Source: Algibacter amylolyticus (GTDB lineage: Bacteria; Bacteroidota; Bacteroidia; Flavobacteriales; Flavobacteriaceae). From it: a DNA stretch of 64,000 nt. Below are positions 17,980-27,322 of the stretch, one piece after another. Both the position numbers and the translations under genes were made by a program. The notes beneath the pieces were generated by a model. It did no database searches. It was not told where the DNA came from and was given only the letters and a program-made list of their open reading frames with translations. The stretch's first letter is position 1. Each line of letters begins with the position of its first letter. The DNA is taken from assembly GCF_014202225.1 (NCBI RefSeq), contig NZ_JACHGE010000004.1:290619-354618 (forward strand), in the 5' to 3' direction.

Positions 17980-20154
17980 CTAATCCCAATGCGGACGAAT
18001 ACCGGGCGCAAACGGAAACTTTAAAGATTTATAATACTCTAAAGATTTTTCTGGTTTCACTATATCCTTTGGAAATGGTTGCTTTGAAAAGGTTTGAAAA
18101 TAGAGTAATGATGCATCTTTCCACCATTTAGCTTCTTTTAATTGAATGTTTAATAACATATCAACTTCTTTATATTCAGCCTCAGAAACATAAGGCTTTA
18201 CAGCATTCCAAGTTGCTATCATTTGCGAAACTTGATTCACGCCTTCTTGATATTTTAATGCCAATCCATTCCATAAAGACTCTCCGTTTTTCAGCTTATA
18301 ATCCCATGGCACATGATGAAACCATAACAGATAGTCTTCCGGACAGGTTTCAACAGTATTAAAAACATGAGCGACCTCGTTAGCATATTGTTCTACAGCA
18401 TTACTTCCTGTTGAAGATCTATTAAATCCAATACCGTTTTCATCTGCCTTATGATAATAGGTTGGGTTCCATTCTGGGCGACTTAAATTACTCACCCAAG
18501 GTCCTGGACCATAATGGTGGTTTGTATCGAATAGATGATGTAAGCCTAAAGGATTCATATAATTAACAACCGCTTCTCTAGAGTTTAGCATCATGTTTTT
18601 AACAGGTTCAATAAATTTTGAATTGTTACAATAGGTTGCTCTTAACCACTCGTCTGCAATGGTTTCTGAACTTAAATGCGGATTCCAAGCTAACCTACCA
18701 AACCCATACCAATTGGCTTGTGCAAACGGATGCCCTGTCCAATTAATATCGTTTCCAATATTAGAAACACCCGCTATTCCGGTTAGTTTTGGTTTTGTTA
18801 TAGAACCATCTATAACCTTCGCTACTGTGGTGCCTTTGCCTTGTGCATAGGTATCTGCTTTTAAAACTTCCTCAAAAAGTTTAGGAAGAAATACTAAATG
18901 TGTGCTAAAGCCTAAATATTCTTGTGTAATTTGAAATTCCATCATCAAATTAGTATTAGGCATAGCGCCAAACATAGGATGAAAAGGTTCTCTTGGTTGA
19001 AAATCTATGGGTCCATTTTTAGATTGTACCAAAACATTATCCATAAACTTACCATCAAAAGGTACAAACTCGCTATACGCTTGTTTTGCTCTATCGGTAA
19101 CATCATGTTCCGAATACACAAAAGACCTCCAAATTACAACACCATTATGCGGCTGTAAAGCTTTGGCCAGCATATTTGCACCGTCTACATGCGTTCTGTT
19201 GTAATTTTGTGGACCAGGTTGACCTTCGGAATTTGCTTTAACTAAAAACCCACCAAAATCTGGAATGGCTTTATAGATGTTGCTTGCCATTGTGTTCCAC
19301 CAATTTTGTACCTCGCTGTTAAGCGGATCTGCGGTATCTAAACCACCAATTTCTATAGGCGCAGAAAAACGTGCTGTTAGATATACTTTAATACCATATG
19401 GCCTAAAAACATTGGCTAATGCTGCTACTTTTTCTAAATACATGGGCGTAAGAATTAAAGCCGATGCATTTACATTATTTAAAACCGTACCATTTATACC
19501 AATTGAGGCATTGGCTCGCGCATAATCTATATATCGCTGGTCTATAAAATCTGGAAGTTTTTGCCAATTCCATAGAGAAAAGCCCGCGTAACCTCGCTCT
19601 ACAGTCCTGTCTAAATTATCCCAATGGTTTAGCATTCTTAAATCTAATTTAGGCGAATCAATAATATGAATAGTGCTTAAATCGGTTTCCATTTGAAGTA
19701 ATCTTAAAAATCTAAAAACACCGTATAAAATTCCAACATCTTGGTTGGCTGAAATAACAATTATCTGTTTGCCCTTAAACTGTATAGATTTTATAATAAA
19801 GCCTTCGTCGCCTATTGACTTATAATTGGTTTCCAGTGTATTCTGAATGTCTTGATGCAAGTTATTCTTTGTCGCAATAATTAAGGTATTCGATTTACTA
19901 ATGGCATCTGAAAACAGAACATCTACTCCCAACATGCCTTTTAATCCCCTTTTTAATTCTTCTCTTGAAACGTTTAAAACATCGGATTCATTCTGAAAGT
20001 AAACCGAAGTAGATACCTTTTGGTATTCTTTTATAATAGAGCTGTTCGGTTTCTGAGAATAATTAAGCCAAAGATTATATCCATTAGGCACTTGAGCTGA
20101 AATAGTACCAACCGATAATAAAAAAATAAATATTCCTAATTTTATATGTTTCAT
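17980..20154 (-). CDS. GH67 alpha-glucuronidase
   Basis: 724 residues, signal peptide ending ISAQ. Full-length GH67 with an N-terminal domain, a TIM barrel and a helical C-terminal domain. Expected catalytic residues are present: Glu310 (KANSEGQPGP, general acid), and Asp384 (GPIDFQPREP) with Glu412 (ITQEYLG) as the base pair. Family signatures include GYAGFSLWNWQKLPDF and NGTVLNNVNAS. GH67 removes (4-O-methyl-)glucuronic acid from the non-reducing end of xylo-oligosaccharides made by GH10 enzymes, matching the three GH10 genes here. The signal peptide places it in the periplasm. It lies 20 bp downstream of the SMP-30 gene. Confidence 0.95.
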   Translation of the reverse strand: MKHIKLGIFIFLLSVGTISAQVPNGYNLWLNYSQKPNSSIIKEYQKVSTSVYFQNESDVLNVSREELKRGLKGMLGVDVLFSDAISKSNTLIIATKNNLHQDIQNTLETNYKSIGDEGFIIKSIQFKGKQIIVISANQDVGILYGVFRFLRLLQMETDLSTIHIIDSPKLDLRMLNHWDNLDRTVERGYAGFSLWNWQKLPDFIDQRYIDYARANASIGINGTVLNNVNASALILTPMYLEKVAALANVFRPYGIKVYLTARFSAPIEIGGLDTADPLNSEVQNWWNTMASNIYKAIPDFGGFLVKANSEGQPGPQNYNRTHVDGANMLAKALQPHNGVVIWRSFVYSEHDVTDRAKQAYSEFVPFDGKFMDNVLVQSKNGPIDFQPREPFHPMFGAMPNTNLMMEFQITQEYLGFSTHLVFLPKLFEEVLKADTYAQGKGTTVAKVIDGSITKPKLTGIAGVSNIGNDINWTGHPFAQANWYGFGRLAWNPHLSSETIADEWLRATYCNNSKFIEPVKNMMLNSREAVVNYMNPLGLHHLFDTNHHYGPGPWVSNLSRPEWNPTYYHKADENGIGFNRSSTGSNAVEQYANEVAHVFNTVETCPEDYLLWFHHVPWDYKLKNGESLWNGLALKYQEGVNQVSQMIATWNAVKPYVSEAEYKEVDMLLNIQLKEAKWWKDASLLYFQTFSKQPFPKDIVKPEKSLEYYKSLKFPFAPGIRPHWD

Positions 20155-20174
20155 TTTAATACGTTTTAATAACG

Positions 20175-21116
20175 CTAATACCTTGTGCCTCTAACATTCA
20201 TCTTTAGGGTGTAAATAGAATTCAATGCGGTTATAAAAAGTATATTTTGCTCTTTGCCTCCAAAAGTAACATTGGCCGTCCAGTTCTGGGGCACCTCTAT
20301 TTTTTCAATTTGTTTGCCTTCGGGACTAAAAACTGTTACGCCATTACCGGTAAGATAAACATTGCCCAAATGATCGATAGTCATACCATCTGAACCCAAG
20401 TTTGCAAACAATTTTTTATCTATTAAATCTCCAGAATTGGTTATGGTATAGGCATAGGTTTTATTCCCCGCTTGATCTGCAACGTACAAAGTTTTACCAT
20501 TGGGTGTACCTATAATACCGTTGGGTTGCAAGTAGCCTTCGTGCACTACAACTTTTACTTTACTGGCATTTGGTGCCAAGTAATACACCCGTTTTTCTTC
20601 TTGAGGTGGCGATTTATGTGCCCACCAAGTTCTTTTATAATAAGGGTCGGTAAAATAAACACCTCCTTTAGCATCTACCCAAATGTCATTGGGTCCATTA
20701 AACTTAATAGTATTGAAATCTCCGGCTAGAACCGTTACTTTTTTATTAGAATCTATACGCCATAGTTCGTTTTTCTCATCGGCTGCAGCCAGCAAATTAC
20801 CATCATTATCAAAATACAAACCGTTTGCACGACCTGCAGGTTTCATATATTCTGAAACTGAGTTATCTAAGGCATTCCATTTTAATATACTATTATTTGG
20901 CTGGTCGGTAAAATATACATTTCCCGATTTATCGGCTGCAGGACCTTCTGTAAACTCGAAAGCATTGGAAACCAACATAAGTTTCGCACCTTCGGCTACT
21001 AGATTTTGCTTTTTCCCGTCGCTACTTTTACAAGAAAGATTAAGTATAGCAAGCCACAGCACACCAATAACACTAATACGATATTTTATTATGTGTATTT
21101 TTAGTTTAGCCATCAT
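20175..21116 (-). CDS. SMP-30/gluconolactonase-family lipoprotein
   Basis: 313 residues with lipobox LNLSC (Cys29), then a six-bladed SMP-30 propeller. FTEGPAADKSGNVYFTDQP (54-72), NGPNDIWVDAKGGVYFTDPY and GSDGMTIDHLGNVYLTG carry the Glu/Asn/Asp positions that hold a divalent metal in gluconolactonases. It would hydrolyse a sugar lactone outside the cytoplasm. It is directly upstream of GH67 and downstream of the ThuA gene, which suggests action on an oxidised uronate or xylose derivative (for example an aldonolactone), but the substrate is not shown. Confidence 0.8.
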   Translation of the reverse strand: MMAKLKIHIIKYRISVIGVLWLAILNLSCKSSDGKKQNLVAEGAKLMLVSNAFEFTEGPAADKSGNVYFTDQPNNSILKWNALDNSVSEYMKPAGRANGLYFDNDGNLLAAADEKNELWRIDSNKKVTVLAGDFNTIKFNGPNDIWVDAKGGVYFTDPYYKRTWWAHKSPPQEEKRVYYLAPNASKVKVVVHEGYLQPNGIIGTPNGKTLYVADQAGNKTYAYTITNSGDLIDKKLFANLGSDGMTIDHLGNVYLTGNGVTVFSPEGKQIEKIEVPQNWTANVTFGGKEQNILFITALNSIYTLKMNVRGTRY

Positions 21117-21210
21117 TTTTATAAACTTTTAAGGTTTTAATCATTAATAATTATTTATCACAATTGATAAAAATACCAACTATTAACAGTAACCTTAATC
21201 TATTTTAAAA

Positions 21211-21972
21211 TTAATTATCCTGTCTATTGGCCACCCAATATATGCCACCAAAAATGTGGTTTAAAAAATTTTTATCCTTAAACGATTCTGGTTTATGCCC
21301 CAAAGCTGTATAAAACGATTTTCCGCCTTCATAATATTGATACCAGGAAATAGGATGTTTATCTCCCATGCCTTTTAGAGGGATATCATCATATCCTGCA
21401 GTAAAATCATAGGATGTTTCATCAACAGTTAAAACTACGTTTAATTTATCTAAATCGAAATTACTAAAGTTATACCATTCATCACTTCTAAGCCATTTAT
21501 TGGGCAAATGCCATGTTGCTGGAAAATCGGTATTTTCAACCTTTACAATGGCAGCCTGTAATTTTGGATGATTCACAAATTTTGCGCCCACAAGTCCATC
21601 AAACCAAGCGTTATTATTTTCACCATCGGCTGTTCCATGTATACCCACAAAACCTCCGCCTCGTTTTATAAATGCTTTTAAAGCAGTGATATGCTTTGTC
21701 TTTAAAGAATCGGCATTGGCGTTCATAAATATCACAACATCATGTTTTGGTAGTTGCTTTAATAAATCGTTAGGCCTTTGTGTCCAATTAAACTTAAATT
21801 GGTGTTCTTCGGCCATATCCTGGAAAGCTTGAATAGCCACTGGAATGGTGTTGTAATGCCAATCATCATGTTGGGTAAACAATAAAACACTAAACTGGTC
21901 TTGAGCATTTGCTTTACTCATGGTAATAAGAAATATGGTTAGTAAAAAACACTTTATGCTAAACGATTTCAT
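21211..21972 (-). CDS. ThuA-domain secreted protein
   Basis: 253 residues from ATG at 21972, which gives a clean signal peptide (MKSFSIKCFLLTIFLITMSK, cleaved near ANAQ). A frame extended to 22017 would overlap the upstream gene and spoil the signal. The rest is a ThuA-like domain (glutamine-amidotransferase-like fold): VLLFTQHDDWHYNTIP, FIKRGGGFVGIHGTAD, and PISWYQYYEGGKSFYTALGH. In Bacteroidota these proteins often accompany secreted TIM-barrel isomerases and oxidised-sugar enzymes. It sits in the TIM-barrel/ThuA/SMP-30 trio between a GH10 and GH67. The precise reaction is unknown. Confidence 0.75.
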   Translation of the reverse strand: MKSFSIKCFLLTIFLITMSKANAQDQFSVLLFTQHDDWHYNTIPVAIQAFQDMAEEHQFKFNWTQRPNDLLKQLPKHDVVIFMNANADSLKTKHITALKAFIKRGGGFVGIHGTADGENNNAWFDGLVGAKFVNHPKLQAAIVKVENTDFPATWHLPNKWLRSDEWYNFSNFDLDKLNVVLTVDETSYDFTAGYDDIPLKGMGDKHPISWYQYYEGGKSFYTALGHKPESFKDKNFLNHIFGGIYWVANRQDN

Positions 21973-21983
21973 AGGTATTTGGC

Positions 21984-23273
21984 TTATTTTAATAATGTAT
22001 AATAAATATATTCCCAAGCTAAACCCACACTAAACAATGGCGGAAAGCTATAATCTTCAACTTCAGATAAGATATACTCAACCCCAGATATTTCTTGATG
22101 CTTAAATAGCTCTTTAAAATCTATTTTACCACTTTCGCCCAATTCTTTATAGTCTTTAACATGCCAGCTTATAAAACGGTTAGGGTAGGTTTTAAAATAA
22201 TGGACCGGATTAACACCAGCCACATGCATCCAATACACATCCGATTGAAAATAGACATATTCCGGGTTTGTGTTTTGCAAAAAGTAATCGTAAACTCTTA
22301 TGCCTTCAACCTTTAAAAACTCATCGGCATGGTTATGAAAAATAAATTTTAAGCCATTGTCTTTACAAAGCTTTCCTATTTGGTTATAATAATTGCAAAA
22401 CTCTTGAAGCTCTTTAATAGTTGTAATGCTTTTTATTTTACTATTTGAAGTAGAAAGATATTCCACACCCGCTTTTTTATGGTCTTGAATAGCCTTATTC
22501 CACCAAGAGTTAATTGCGACTTCGTCATTTTTATCTTCTGGATCAAAAAACGTCATTGAACCCAAAAACTGCATACCAGCTTTTTCTACTATAGCCTTAA
22601 ACGCACTAGGACTATAGCTATAAAAACCACCATCTTTATAAACAAAAGTTTCAACATAACTATAGCCCATTCTGCCTAATTGAATTAAGGTTTTTTCTGG
22701 ATTTTTAAGCATATCATCGTGCACCGAAACCAATTGGATGCCTATGTTTTTATCTTTGGGATTTTGTTTAATATATCTTGTTTGCCATAACTGCTTTTCA
22801 TTATTATCGAGACCTTCTAGAGTAACATCGGTGTAACTATTAAAGTTAAAATTAACCTTCATGGTTTTATTTCCATTAAGGTCTTTATCCTGCATGGTCC
22901 ATTTATGTTCTGAATAAAATTTGCCTTTACCTGTAAAAAAAGCACCTTCGGCATTATGGCCGGAAGCAAAAACGGTATCGGTAACACGATCGTAACCAAT
23001 AATTTCCTGAAGTATTGGTACATATGCATTCGCGCTATCTTTCTGAAGAACAGTTACATTAAGCGAATTATTATTAAAATTACTTATGCTACTCATTTTT
23101 ACATCTGGATGCATAGCAACACTATCGGTACTAGGATTAATAGCGCTTACCCATTGCCCCGCATATTGCATTAATCTGTCTTTTTGAGACGACATGTTAT
23201 ATTCCTTTTGGGCCACACTTATTATGGGTAGTAAAAAAACGAGTCCTATAAGTATTACACTTCTTGTTTTCAT
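21984..23273 (-). CDS. Secreted two-domain protein with sugar isomerase/epimerase-like TIM barrel
   Basis: 429 residues, signal peptide ending SVAQ. Residues about 25-170 form an extra N-terminal beta-rich domain (QYAGQWVSAINPSTDSVAM ... GEGKFYSE-like lipocalin/DUF1579 flavour, not firmly identified). Residues about 178-429 are an AP-endonuclease-2/xylose-isomerase-like barrel (GIQLVSVHDDMLKNPEKTLI, GLKFIFHNHADEF, YVYFQSDVYWMHVAG, FISWHVKDYKELG) with His/Asp/Glu positions suited to a divalent metal. The start codon shares one base with the stop of the upstream GH10 gene (TAATG), so translation is coupled. It may isomerise, epimerise or cleave a keto-sugar from glucuronoxylan; that is inference. 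Confidence 0.75.
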   Translation of the reverse strand: MKTRSVILIGLVFLLPIISVAQKEYNMSSQKDRLMQYAGQWVSAINPSTDSVAMHPDVKMSSISNFNNNSLNVTVLQKDSANAYVPILQEIIGYDRVTDTVFASGHNAEGAFFTGKGKFYSEHKWTMQDKDLNGNKTMKVNFNFNSYTDVTLEGLDNNEKQLWQTRYIKQNPKDKNIGIQLVSVHDDMLKNPEKTLIQLGRMGYSYVETFVYKDGGFYSYSPSAFKAIVEKAGMQFLGSMTFFDPEDKNDEVAINSWWNKAIQDHKKAGVEYLSTSNSKIKSITTIKELQEFCNYYNQIGKLCKDNGLKFIFHNHADEFLKVEGIRVYDYFLQNTNPEYVYFQSDVYWMHVAGVNPVHYFKTYPNRFISWHVKDYKELGESGKIDFKELFKHQEISGVEYILSEVEDYSFPPLFSVGLAWEYIYYTLLK

Positions 23274-24361
23274 TATAGTTCTTCTTTTAAACCTTCTAAA
23301 AATCCAAAATACGCCGGCTTTGGTTCTAATTTTTCATTGTATATGGTTGGCCAATCTTTTAAATTAAAAAAGCCGTTTATCCATGTATCTCTATCGTTAA
23401 ACTCCCAAAATGTTATTCCAAATTGCTGTGCTTTAGGAACAATGTTACGGTACATTGAAACAAGATTTTTGTACTTTTCTGCTTGGGCGGTTTTCATTTC
23501 ATCTGTGATTTCATCAAAGATTTGTACGCCTCCAAGTCTTGTATCGTTATGTTTATTAAAAATAATATCGACTTCCGATAAGTGAATTTGCAAACCTGTA
23601 TCAGCAGCCTTTTTTAAGGCATATGCAATTGTTTCATCAGGTATATCCATGCGAATGTGCATTTGAAACCCAATACCATGAATAGGCACACCTTTTTCTT
23701 TTAAATCCTTTACAAGCTTTAATGTGGCATTAAGTTTTAATGTGTCTCTTTCAATATTAAAATCGTTGTAAAATAAAACGGCATTGGGGTCGGCAGCATG
23801 TGCATAAGTAAATGCCTTAGCAATATAATCTTCTCCCAAAACGTTGTACCAAACAGTCTCTCTCATAGCTCCGCCAGCAGACTCAAAAGCCTCGTTAACA
23901 ACATCCCAACCTGCCACTTTACCCTTATAACGACCTGCATAAGTGGATATATAATCTTTCATAAACCCCTCTAACCATAAGCTATCTTTACCGGCTTTTT
24001 CTTCTACCCATTTAGGTGTAGAACTGTGCCAAATTAAATTATGGCCAAATAACCTCTGATTATTGGTTTGAGCATAATCAACAATTTTATCGACTCTACT
24101 CCAGTTGTAGTTACCGTCTTCTAAAAGGATTCTATTCATTTTCATATCACTTGTAGATGTGATGCTATTAAAATTAGACTTTTGCAACTCTTGAAGTTCT
24201 AAATCGGAAGTTAAAGATCCTATTTTAATAGCGGTACCTATTGGAAATTCTGCATGGTCTTTTAGGCCTTTATCTTGTATGGTTTTATTTTTATTACATG
24301 CATGCATTACCAACATTACTAAGGTTAAAACTGAAATTTTTAATACGTTATTGAAGGACAT
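23273..24361 (-). CDS. GH10 endo-xylanase, lipoprotein (second copy)
   Basis: 362 residues, lipobox VMHAC (Cys22). GH10 barrel with acid/base Glu157 (WDVVNEAF) and nucleophile Glu263 (LSEVDI); HNLIWHSSTP and FYNDFNIE are conserved. Its length leaves no room for binding modules. It follows an intrinsic terminator (24437-24469), so it may start a separate transcript or be read at lower level than the upstream SusCD part. Its stop codon overlaps the next start. Lipid anchoring suggests the outer membrane or periplasm. Confidence 0.93.
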   Translation of the reverse strand: MSFNNVLKISVLTLVMLVMHACNKNKTIQDKGLKDHAEFPIGTAIKIGSLTSDLELQELQKSNFNSITSTSDMKMNRILLEDGNYNWSRVDKIVDYAQTNNQRLFGHNLIWHSSTPKWVEEKAGKDSLWLEGFMKDYISTYAGRYKGKVAGWDVVNEAFESAGGAMRETVWYNVLGEDYIAKAFTYAHAADPNAVLFYNDFNIERDTLKLNATLKLVKDLKEKGVPIHGIGFQMHIRMDIPDETIAYALKKAADTGLQIHLSEVDIIFNKHNDTRLGGVQIFDEITDEMKTAQAEKYKNLVSMYRNIVPKAQQFGITFWEFNDRDTWINGFFNLKDWPTIYNEKLEPKPAYFGFLEGLKEEL

Positions 24362-24436
24362 TCTTTAATTGTTTTTTTGTTATTGAAGTGGATATTTAAA
24401 CTATAACTTACCTAAAAATTGATTTTATAATAAAGA

Positions 24437-24469
24437 AAAGCCCTAAAATATTTAACAACTTAGGGCTTT
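24437..24469 (-). terminator. Intrinsic terminator between two GH10 genes
   Basis: A 10-bp stem AAAGCCCTAA / TTAGGGCTTT around a 13-base loop, followed on the minus strand by TTTTCTTT. It lies 30 bases after the GH10 gene ending at 24499 and probably marks the end or attenuation point of the SusCD-FG-GAP-CBM-GH10 segment. Confidence 0.75.
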
Positions 24470-24498
24470 CTTTCAAAAAAATTTTAAGGATGTTTTTA

Positions 24499-25866
24499 TT
24501 ATTGTAAACCTTCTAAAAACCCTGTATAAGCTGGCTTTTTATTATAGTTTTCATCGAACATAAGTGGCCAATCTGGAACACCCCAGAAATCTAACAACCA
24601 AGATTCATTATCTCTAACACCCCATGTAGTTAATGCAAATTTATTATCTAATGGAATAGCGTTATAAATTTGAACAACTTCTTTAAACTTATCTTTCTGA
24701 GCATTTGCTCTAGTTGTAGAAAGTGAGGATACATTCGGATCTTCTTCTGGGTTTGCTCTAATATCTAATTCGGCAAAATGTAATTTTAAATTTCTAGATA
24801 CAGTACCATCTGCCACAGCTTGAATATTGGCTGCAGAAGGTCCGTTGTACGAAATATGCATTTGCGCTCCTACACCATCAATTAAATCTCCCAAGCCATC
24901 AACTAAGTTAAACATCGCTTCACGCTTTGTTGGACTAGAAGCCATGTTGTAATCGTTATAAAAAAGGATAACATCTGGATCCGCATTTCTTGCAAATTGA
25001 AAACATTTTTTAACGTAATCGTCACCCATTTTTTGTCTAAAAACTGAGTTTCTTAACGGGTGTCCCGAGCCATCTTCTAAAGCTTCGTTAACAACATCCC
25101 AAGAGCGTACTTTTCCTTTATAGTGTTCTAAAGTTGTGGTAATGTAATCTTCAACCATAGTTTCAAATTCAGCATCGGTTCCAGCAAAATTCTCCACCCA
25201 ACTAGGCGTTGCATTATGCCAAATTAAGGCATGACCATGAACATCCATGTCATTAGCTTGCGCGAAATCAACAATAACGTCGCCTGCACTAAAATCGTAG
25301 TTACCTTCAGATGGATACATAACTTCCATTTTCATTTGGTATTCCGAAGTTAAATTATTGAACTCCGCCTTTAAAGTTTCAGTGTGTTTACCACCGGCAT
25401 TTATGTAAGAATCTCGAGTTATCATACCTACAGAAAATGTTGTAGCAGCATCCTTTAAACTTGTTGCATTTGTACTACCACAAACCGCATTAGGGCAAAT
25501 ACCATTCTCGTCTACAATAATATCTTTACTCATGGTGTTTGTTATACCATCGCTAGATACGGTAAGACTAATAGTATATCTTCCTGCTGCGTCGTATCTT
25601 ACTTCTTTAACGCTTGTACCATTAGCAATGGCCGTAGTACCATTTCCGTAATCCCACATTCCTGTATATGGAAGATAATAGGACGTTGTATTTGTTAAAA
25701 GAAGCACGAAAGGGTCTGATGGTGATATAGTATGTTCGAACGAAGCCCTAATAGCATCAGGCAGTTCTGTTGGGCCTGATGTTGGTGAATCGTCTGATGA
25801 ATTAGAACAGCTAAAAGCCATTATTAATGCAAGCAAACAAATTAAATTTCTAAATGTGTTTTTCAT
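24499..25866 (-). CDS. PKD-GH10 endo-xylanase, lipoprotein (third copy)
   Basis: 455 residues, lipobox MAFSC (Cys20) followed by an acidic Ser/Asp patch (SNSSDDSP) typical of surface-exposed lipoproteins in Bacteroidota. Residues about 40-118 are a PKD-like Ig fold (YTGMWDYGNGTTAIANGTSV, RYTISLTVSSDG). The GH10 barrel follows with acid/base Glu261 (WDVVNEAL) and nucleophile Glu366 (HFAELDI). The surface-export-like N-terminus and its place 12 bp after the glycan-binding lipoprotein make it the probable cell-surface xylanase that first attacks polymer. Confidence 0.93.
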   Translation of the reverse strand: MKNTFRNLICLLALIMAFSCSNSSDDSPTSGPTELPDAIRASFEHTISPSDPFVLLLTNTTSYYLPYTGMWDYGNGTTAIANGTSVKEVRYDAAGRYTISLTVSSDGITNTMSKDIIVDENGICPNAVCGSTNATSLKDAATTFSVGMITRDSYINAGGKHTETLKAEFNNLTSEYQMKMEVMYPSEGNYDFSAGDVIVDFAQANDMDVHGHALIWHNATPSWVENFAGTDAEFETMVEDYITTTLEHYKGKVRSWDVVNEALEDGSGHPLRNSVFRQKMGDDYVKKCFQFARNADPDVILFYNDYNMASSPTKREAMFNLVDGLGDLIDGVGAQMHISYNGPSAANIQAVADGTVSRNLKLHFAELDIRANPEEDPNVSSLSTTRANAQKDKFKEVVQIYNAIPLDNKFALTTWGVRDNESWLLDFWGVPDWPLMFDENYNKKPAYTGFLEGLQ

Positions 25867-25878
25867 AGTTATTTTCTT

Positions 25879-27138
25879 TTAGTTTTTTACAACTTTTATA
25901 GCGTCTATTAAAAATGTTCCTTTTGTTTTTCCCATGTCGAGAGCTAAAGTCATGGAAGCCGAATTAGCATTAAATTCCCATGAGTATTTAGTCCAGTCTG
26001 CTGTAGCCGTATAATTTCCAGCATACTGCTCGCCACCTAAACCTGGGTTAGTTGAAAAGCGAATTTCTACAGGGTCTCCTTTTATCCAAACTGAAGCCGT
26101 ATAACTTGCACCATCTTCAACATCAAAAGCATCACTTACAAATTGGGTTTCCCATTCGTTACCATCAACACCATTATTAACTTTAAGCGCTCGAGATCCA
26201 CTTAAAACATCTACAGTTTCTTGAGTCATTCTATCTGTACCATTATTTTGGTTCCAATTAGCAAAATCATCACCTTCACCATTTTCTAAATCGCCGTTTA
26301 AAAGCGCACTATCATTGGACGGTAACGGTAAAGCTGTTTCGCCTGCCACAACCTCTACGGCATCAATTATAAATGTTCCTTTTGTTTTTCCCATATCTAG
26401 TGCTAATAAAGTTGTAGCCGAATTAGCAGTAAACGTCCATGTATACTGAGTCCAATCTGCAGTTGGTGTGTAACTACCTGCATATTGATCTCCGCCAACG
26501 CCTGGGTTAGTAGAAAAACGTATTGAAACGGCCGATCCTTTAATCCAAACAGAGGCTGTATATTTTTCGCCATCAACGGTAGGAAATGCATCAGAAACTA
26601 ATTGCGTTTCCCACTCGTTTCCATCCACTTCGTTATTAACTTTTATGGCTCTAGACCCTACAAGTGGATCGTTGCGCTCTTCAGTCATTCTGTCGGCTCC
26701 ATTATTTTTACTCCAATTAGTAAAGTCGTTACCTTCGCCTTCTCCAAAATACCCATTACCTAATAAATTCTCAGGATTAATTAAGTATCTAATATCTGCT
26801 GGTGGAGGTAAGGTTACCGTAATATTTTGACTGGTTTTCATGTTTGTTAACGAACTCACCATAGTTAAGGTTACCGTTTTATCACCAGAGGAACTATACT
26901 CGTAAGTTACAGGACCATCTTGGTCGATTACCTTAGGACCGCCAACTTCAAATTCCCAAAAGTTATAAAACTCTCCTTTGTTTGGTGTGGTGTTTTCGAA
27001 TGTAAAAAGTCCAGACTCTCCTTCTGGAGCCGTTACTGTAAATTGTGGTTGTGTTAGTTCTATAACCGCTTCGTCATCAGAACATGACCAAAACGCCAGA
27101 CTTAAACATAAAAAACTTAAAATTTTAGTTGTTTTCAT
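25879..27138 (-). CDS. Surface glycan-binding lipoprotein with PKD and two tandem CBM-like modules
   Basis: 419 residues, lipobox FWSC (Cys19) then SDDE, a surface-export-like acidic start. Residues about 32-110 are PKD-like. Two highly similar jelly-roll modules follow (about 125-265 and 279-417), each with a DFxNWxxNNGxDRMT block, VDGNEWETQ, SVWIKG, RFSTNPG and LALDMGKTKGTF. The fold pattern is that of CBM4/9/22-type modules, which bind xylan. No catalytic domain is present. It sits between the FG-GAP gene and the PKD-GH10 gene, where Bacteroidota xylan loci usually encode a surface glycan-binding protein. CBM family assignment is by appearance only. Confidence 0.8.
   Translation of the reverse strand: MKTTKILSFLCLSLAFWSCSDDEAVIELTQPQFTVTAPEGESGLFTFENTTPNKGEFYNFWEFEVGGPKVIDQDGPVTYEYSSSGDKTVTLTMVSSLTNMKTSQNITVTLPPPADIRYLINPENLLGNGYFGEGEGNDFTNWSKNNGADRMTEERNDPLVGSRAIKVNNEVDGNEWETQLVSDAFPTVDGEKYTASVWIKGSAVSIRFSTNPGVGGDQYAGSYTPTADWTQYTWTFTANSATTLLALDMGKTKGTFIIDAVEVVAGETALPLPSNDSALLNGDLENGEGDDFANWNQNNGTDRMTQETVDVLSGSRALKVNNGVDGNEWETQFVSDAFDVEDGASYTASVWIKGDPVEIRFSTNPGLGGEQYAGNYTATADWTKYSWEFNANSASMTLALDMGKTKGTFLIDAIKVVKN
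25888..26766 (-). repeat. Internal tandem duplication encoding two CBM-like modules
   Basis: Codons 125-265 (26766-26344) and 279-417 (26304-25888) encode two modules that look about 70% identical at protein level, separated by a short linker. Shared invariant strings include WIKG, RFSTNPG and LDMGKTKGTF. This is an intragenic duplication, not an assembly repeat, because the codons differ at many positions. Confidence 0.85.
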
Positions 27139-27322
27139 AATAGTTTTAATTAGTTTATTTTAGTTACCGATATGTTTTCAACTTGAAAAAAACAACTTGA
27201 ATTGTTTTAAAATCGAATCCATATTTTAGATACTCAAATGTATTCTTTAGCCATCTTTTTGAGTATAATAAATGTAGCGATGACTAATAAAATTGTTGCT
27301 TTTTTACAATAAAACGGGCGTT

